This document shows positions 5,823-6,151 of a DNA stretch of 6,151 bases, in pieces. Origin of the DNA: an uncultured Bacilli bacterium (GTDB taxonomy: Bacteria; Bacillota_I; Bacilli_A; RF39; UBA660); the NCBI GenBank assembly GCA_910586635.1, contig CAJUJA010000072.1, positions 1-6,151 of the forward strand, written 5' to 3'. The notes under the pieces are model-generated. The model ran no database searches, was not told the origin of the DNA, and saw nothing but the letters and a program-made list of their open reading frames with translations. Position 1 is the first letter of the stretch; each line of letters opens with the position of its first letter. Position numbers and translations under genes: made by a program.

Positions 5823-6109
5823 ATGAAAAAAAGTTTACTCTTTATTATTGTTTTTTTTCTAACTTTAGCTGTTCTTTTTCTTTTTCTTCCTAAAAATAAT
5901 GAAAATAAAAATAAAAAGGAGGAAAAAGAAGAAAAAAGAGCTATTTTTTTCAGTTATATCGAATTACAGAATTATATTAAGGGAAAAAGTGTTGATGAGG
6001 GTAAGAAAAACATTGATCAGATTATAGAAAATCTATCTGATTTTAATTTTAATATGTTGATTCTTCAAGTGAGGAGTTTTTCTGATGCTATATATAAATC
6101 GAAATATTT
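5823..6109 (+). CDS. GHL10 (DUF187) family putative glycosidase, membrane-anchored, N-terminal part (3' truncated)
   Basis: Only 95 complete codons are present; the right adapter cuts the gene. Residues 1-22 (MKK then a run of hydrophobic residues) form a signal anchor or signal peptide. There is no Cys for a lipobox, unlike lipoprotein members of this family. A highly charged Lys/Glu/Asn linker (24-39) follows, then the catalytic-domain start: RAIFFSYIELQNYIKGKS (39-56) and FNMLILQVRSFSDAIYKSKY (76-95). These match the opening strands of the glycosyl hydrolase-like 10 TIM barrel, where QVR.FSDA.Y.S.YF is a hallmark. Related proteins include B. subtilis YngK and E. coli DigH (formerly YddW), the latter reported to cleave peptidoglycan glycan strands lacking stem peptides. 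A cell-wall role outside the membrane is therefore inferred. The ATG has AGGTGA five bases upstream. Full-length members are several hundred residues, so most of the gene is off the window. Confidence 0.85.
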
Positions 6110-6151
6110 AGATCGGAAGAGCACACGTCTGAACTCCAGTCACATTCAGAA
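6110..6151 (+). other. Illumina TruSeq-type read 2 adapter with i7 index (not biological)
   Basis: The adapter begins AGATCGGAAGAGCACACGTC, continues to its end CAGTCAC at 6143, and is followed by the 8-base index ATTCAGAA (6144-6151). From memory this index matches TruSeq HT i7 D705. The first A (6110) may be the A-tail used in ligation. Genomic sequence ends at 6109. Confidence 0.98.

Overview
The window is one piece of AT-rich bacterial DNA, about 6.07 kb (45-6109), flanked on both sides by Illumina library adapters with dual 8-base indexes (1-44 and 6110-6151). It therefore reads like a complete library molecule or an untrimmed long read or contig. The partial genes at each end are broken by the library ends, not by biology.

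The gene content points to a low-GC Firmicute, probably a member of Bacilli or a relative. The evidence is a YqeH-type ribosome GTPase, the dnaG-sigA-trmK order, a SigA about 363 residues long, strong AGGAGG-like ribosome binding sites, and DUF421, TIGR04086-like and GHL10 (DUF187) families. All Trp codons I checked are TGG and one gene ends in TGA, so the standard bacterial code fits and a Mycoplasma-type code does not. An AT-rich uncultured gut lineage is plausible, but I cannot name a genus from this sequence.

Layout, left to right. (1) The 3' part of yqeH (+), overlapping by 12 bp with a convergent DUF6512-like membrane protein gene (-). (2) A 98-bp divergent promoter region. (3) A tight + strand operon, dnaG - sigA - trmK: the first junction has a 2-bp gap and the second a 1-bp stop/start overlap. 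It encodes the replication primase, the housekeeping sigma factor and a tRNA m1A22 methyltransferase. (4) A hairpin that can act as a terminator in both directions. (5) A small four-helix membrane protein (-, TIGR04086/YrzE-like). (6) A divergently transcribed DUF421 membrane protein (+). (7) The first 95 codons of a membrane-anchored GHL10 (DUF187) family protein (+), cut off by the right adapter.

The core operon links replication initiation, transcription and tRNA modification, and is a local version of the 'macromolecular synthesis' operon. The remaining genes are cell-envelope proteins of poorly known function, each apparently its own transcription unit. I found no mobile element, CRISPR array, RNA gene or clearly novel system. 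The oddities worth noting are the adapters, the convergent overlap, the absence of the usual nif3/yqfO gene after trmK, and the repeat built into the terminator.
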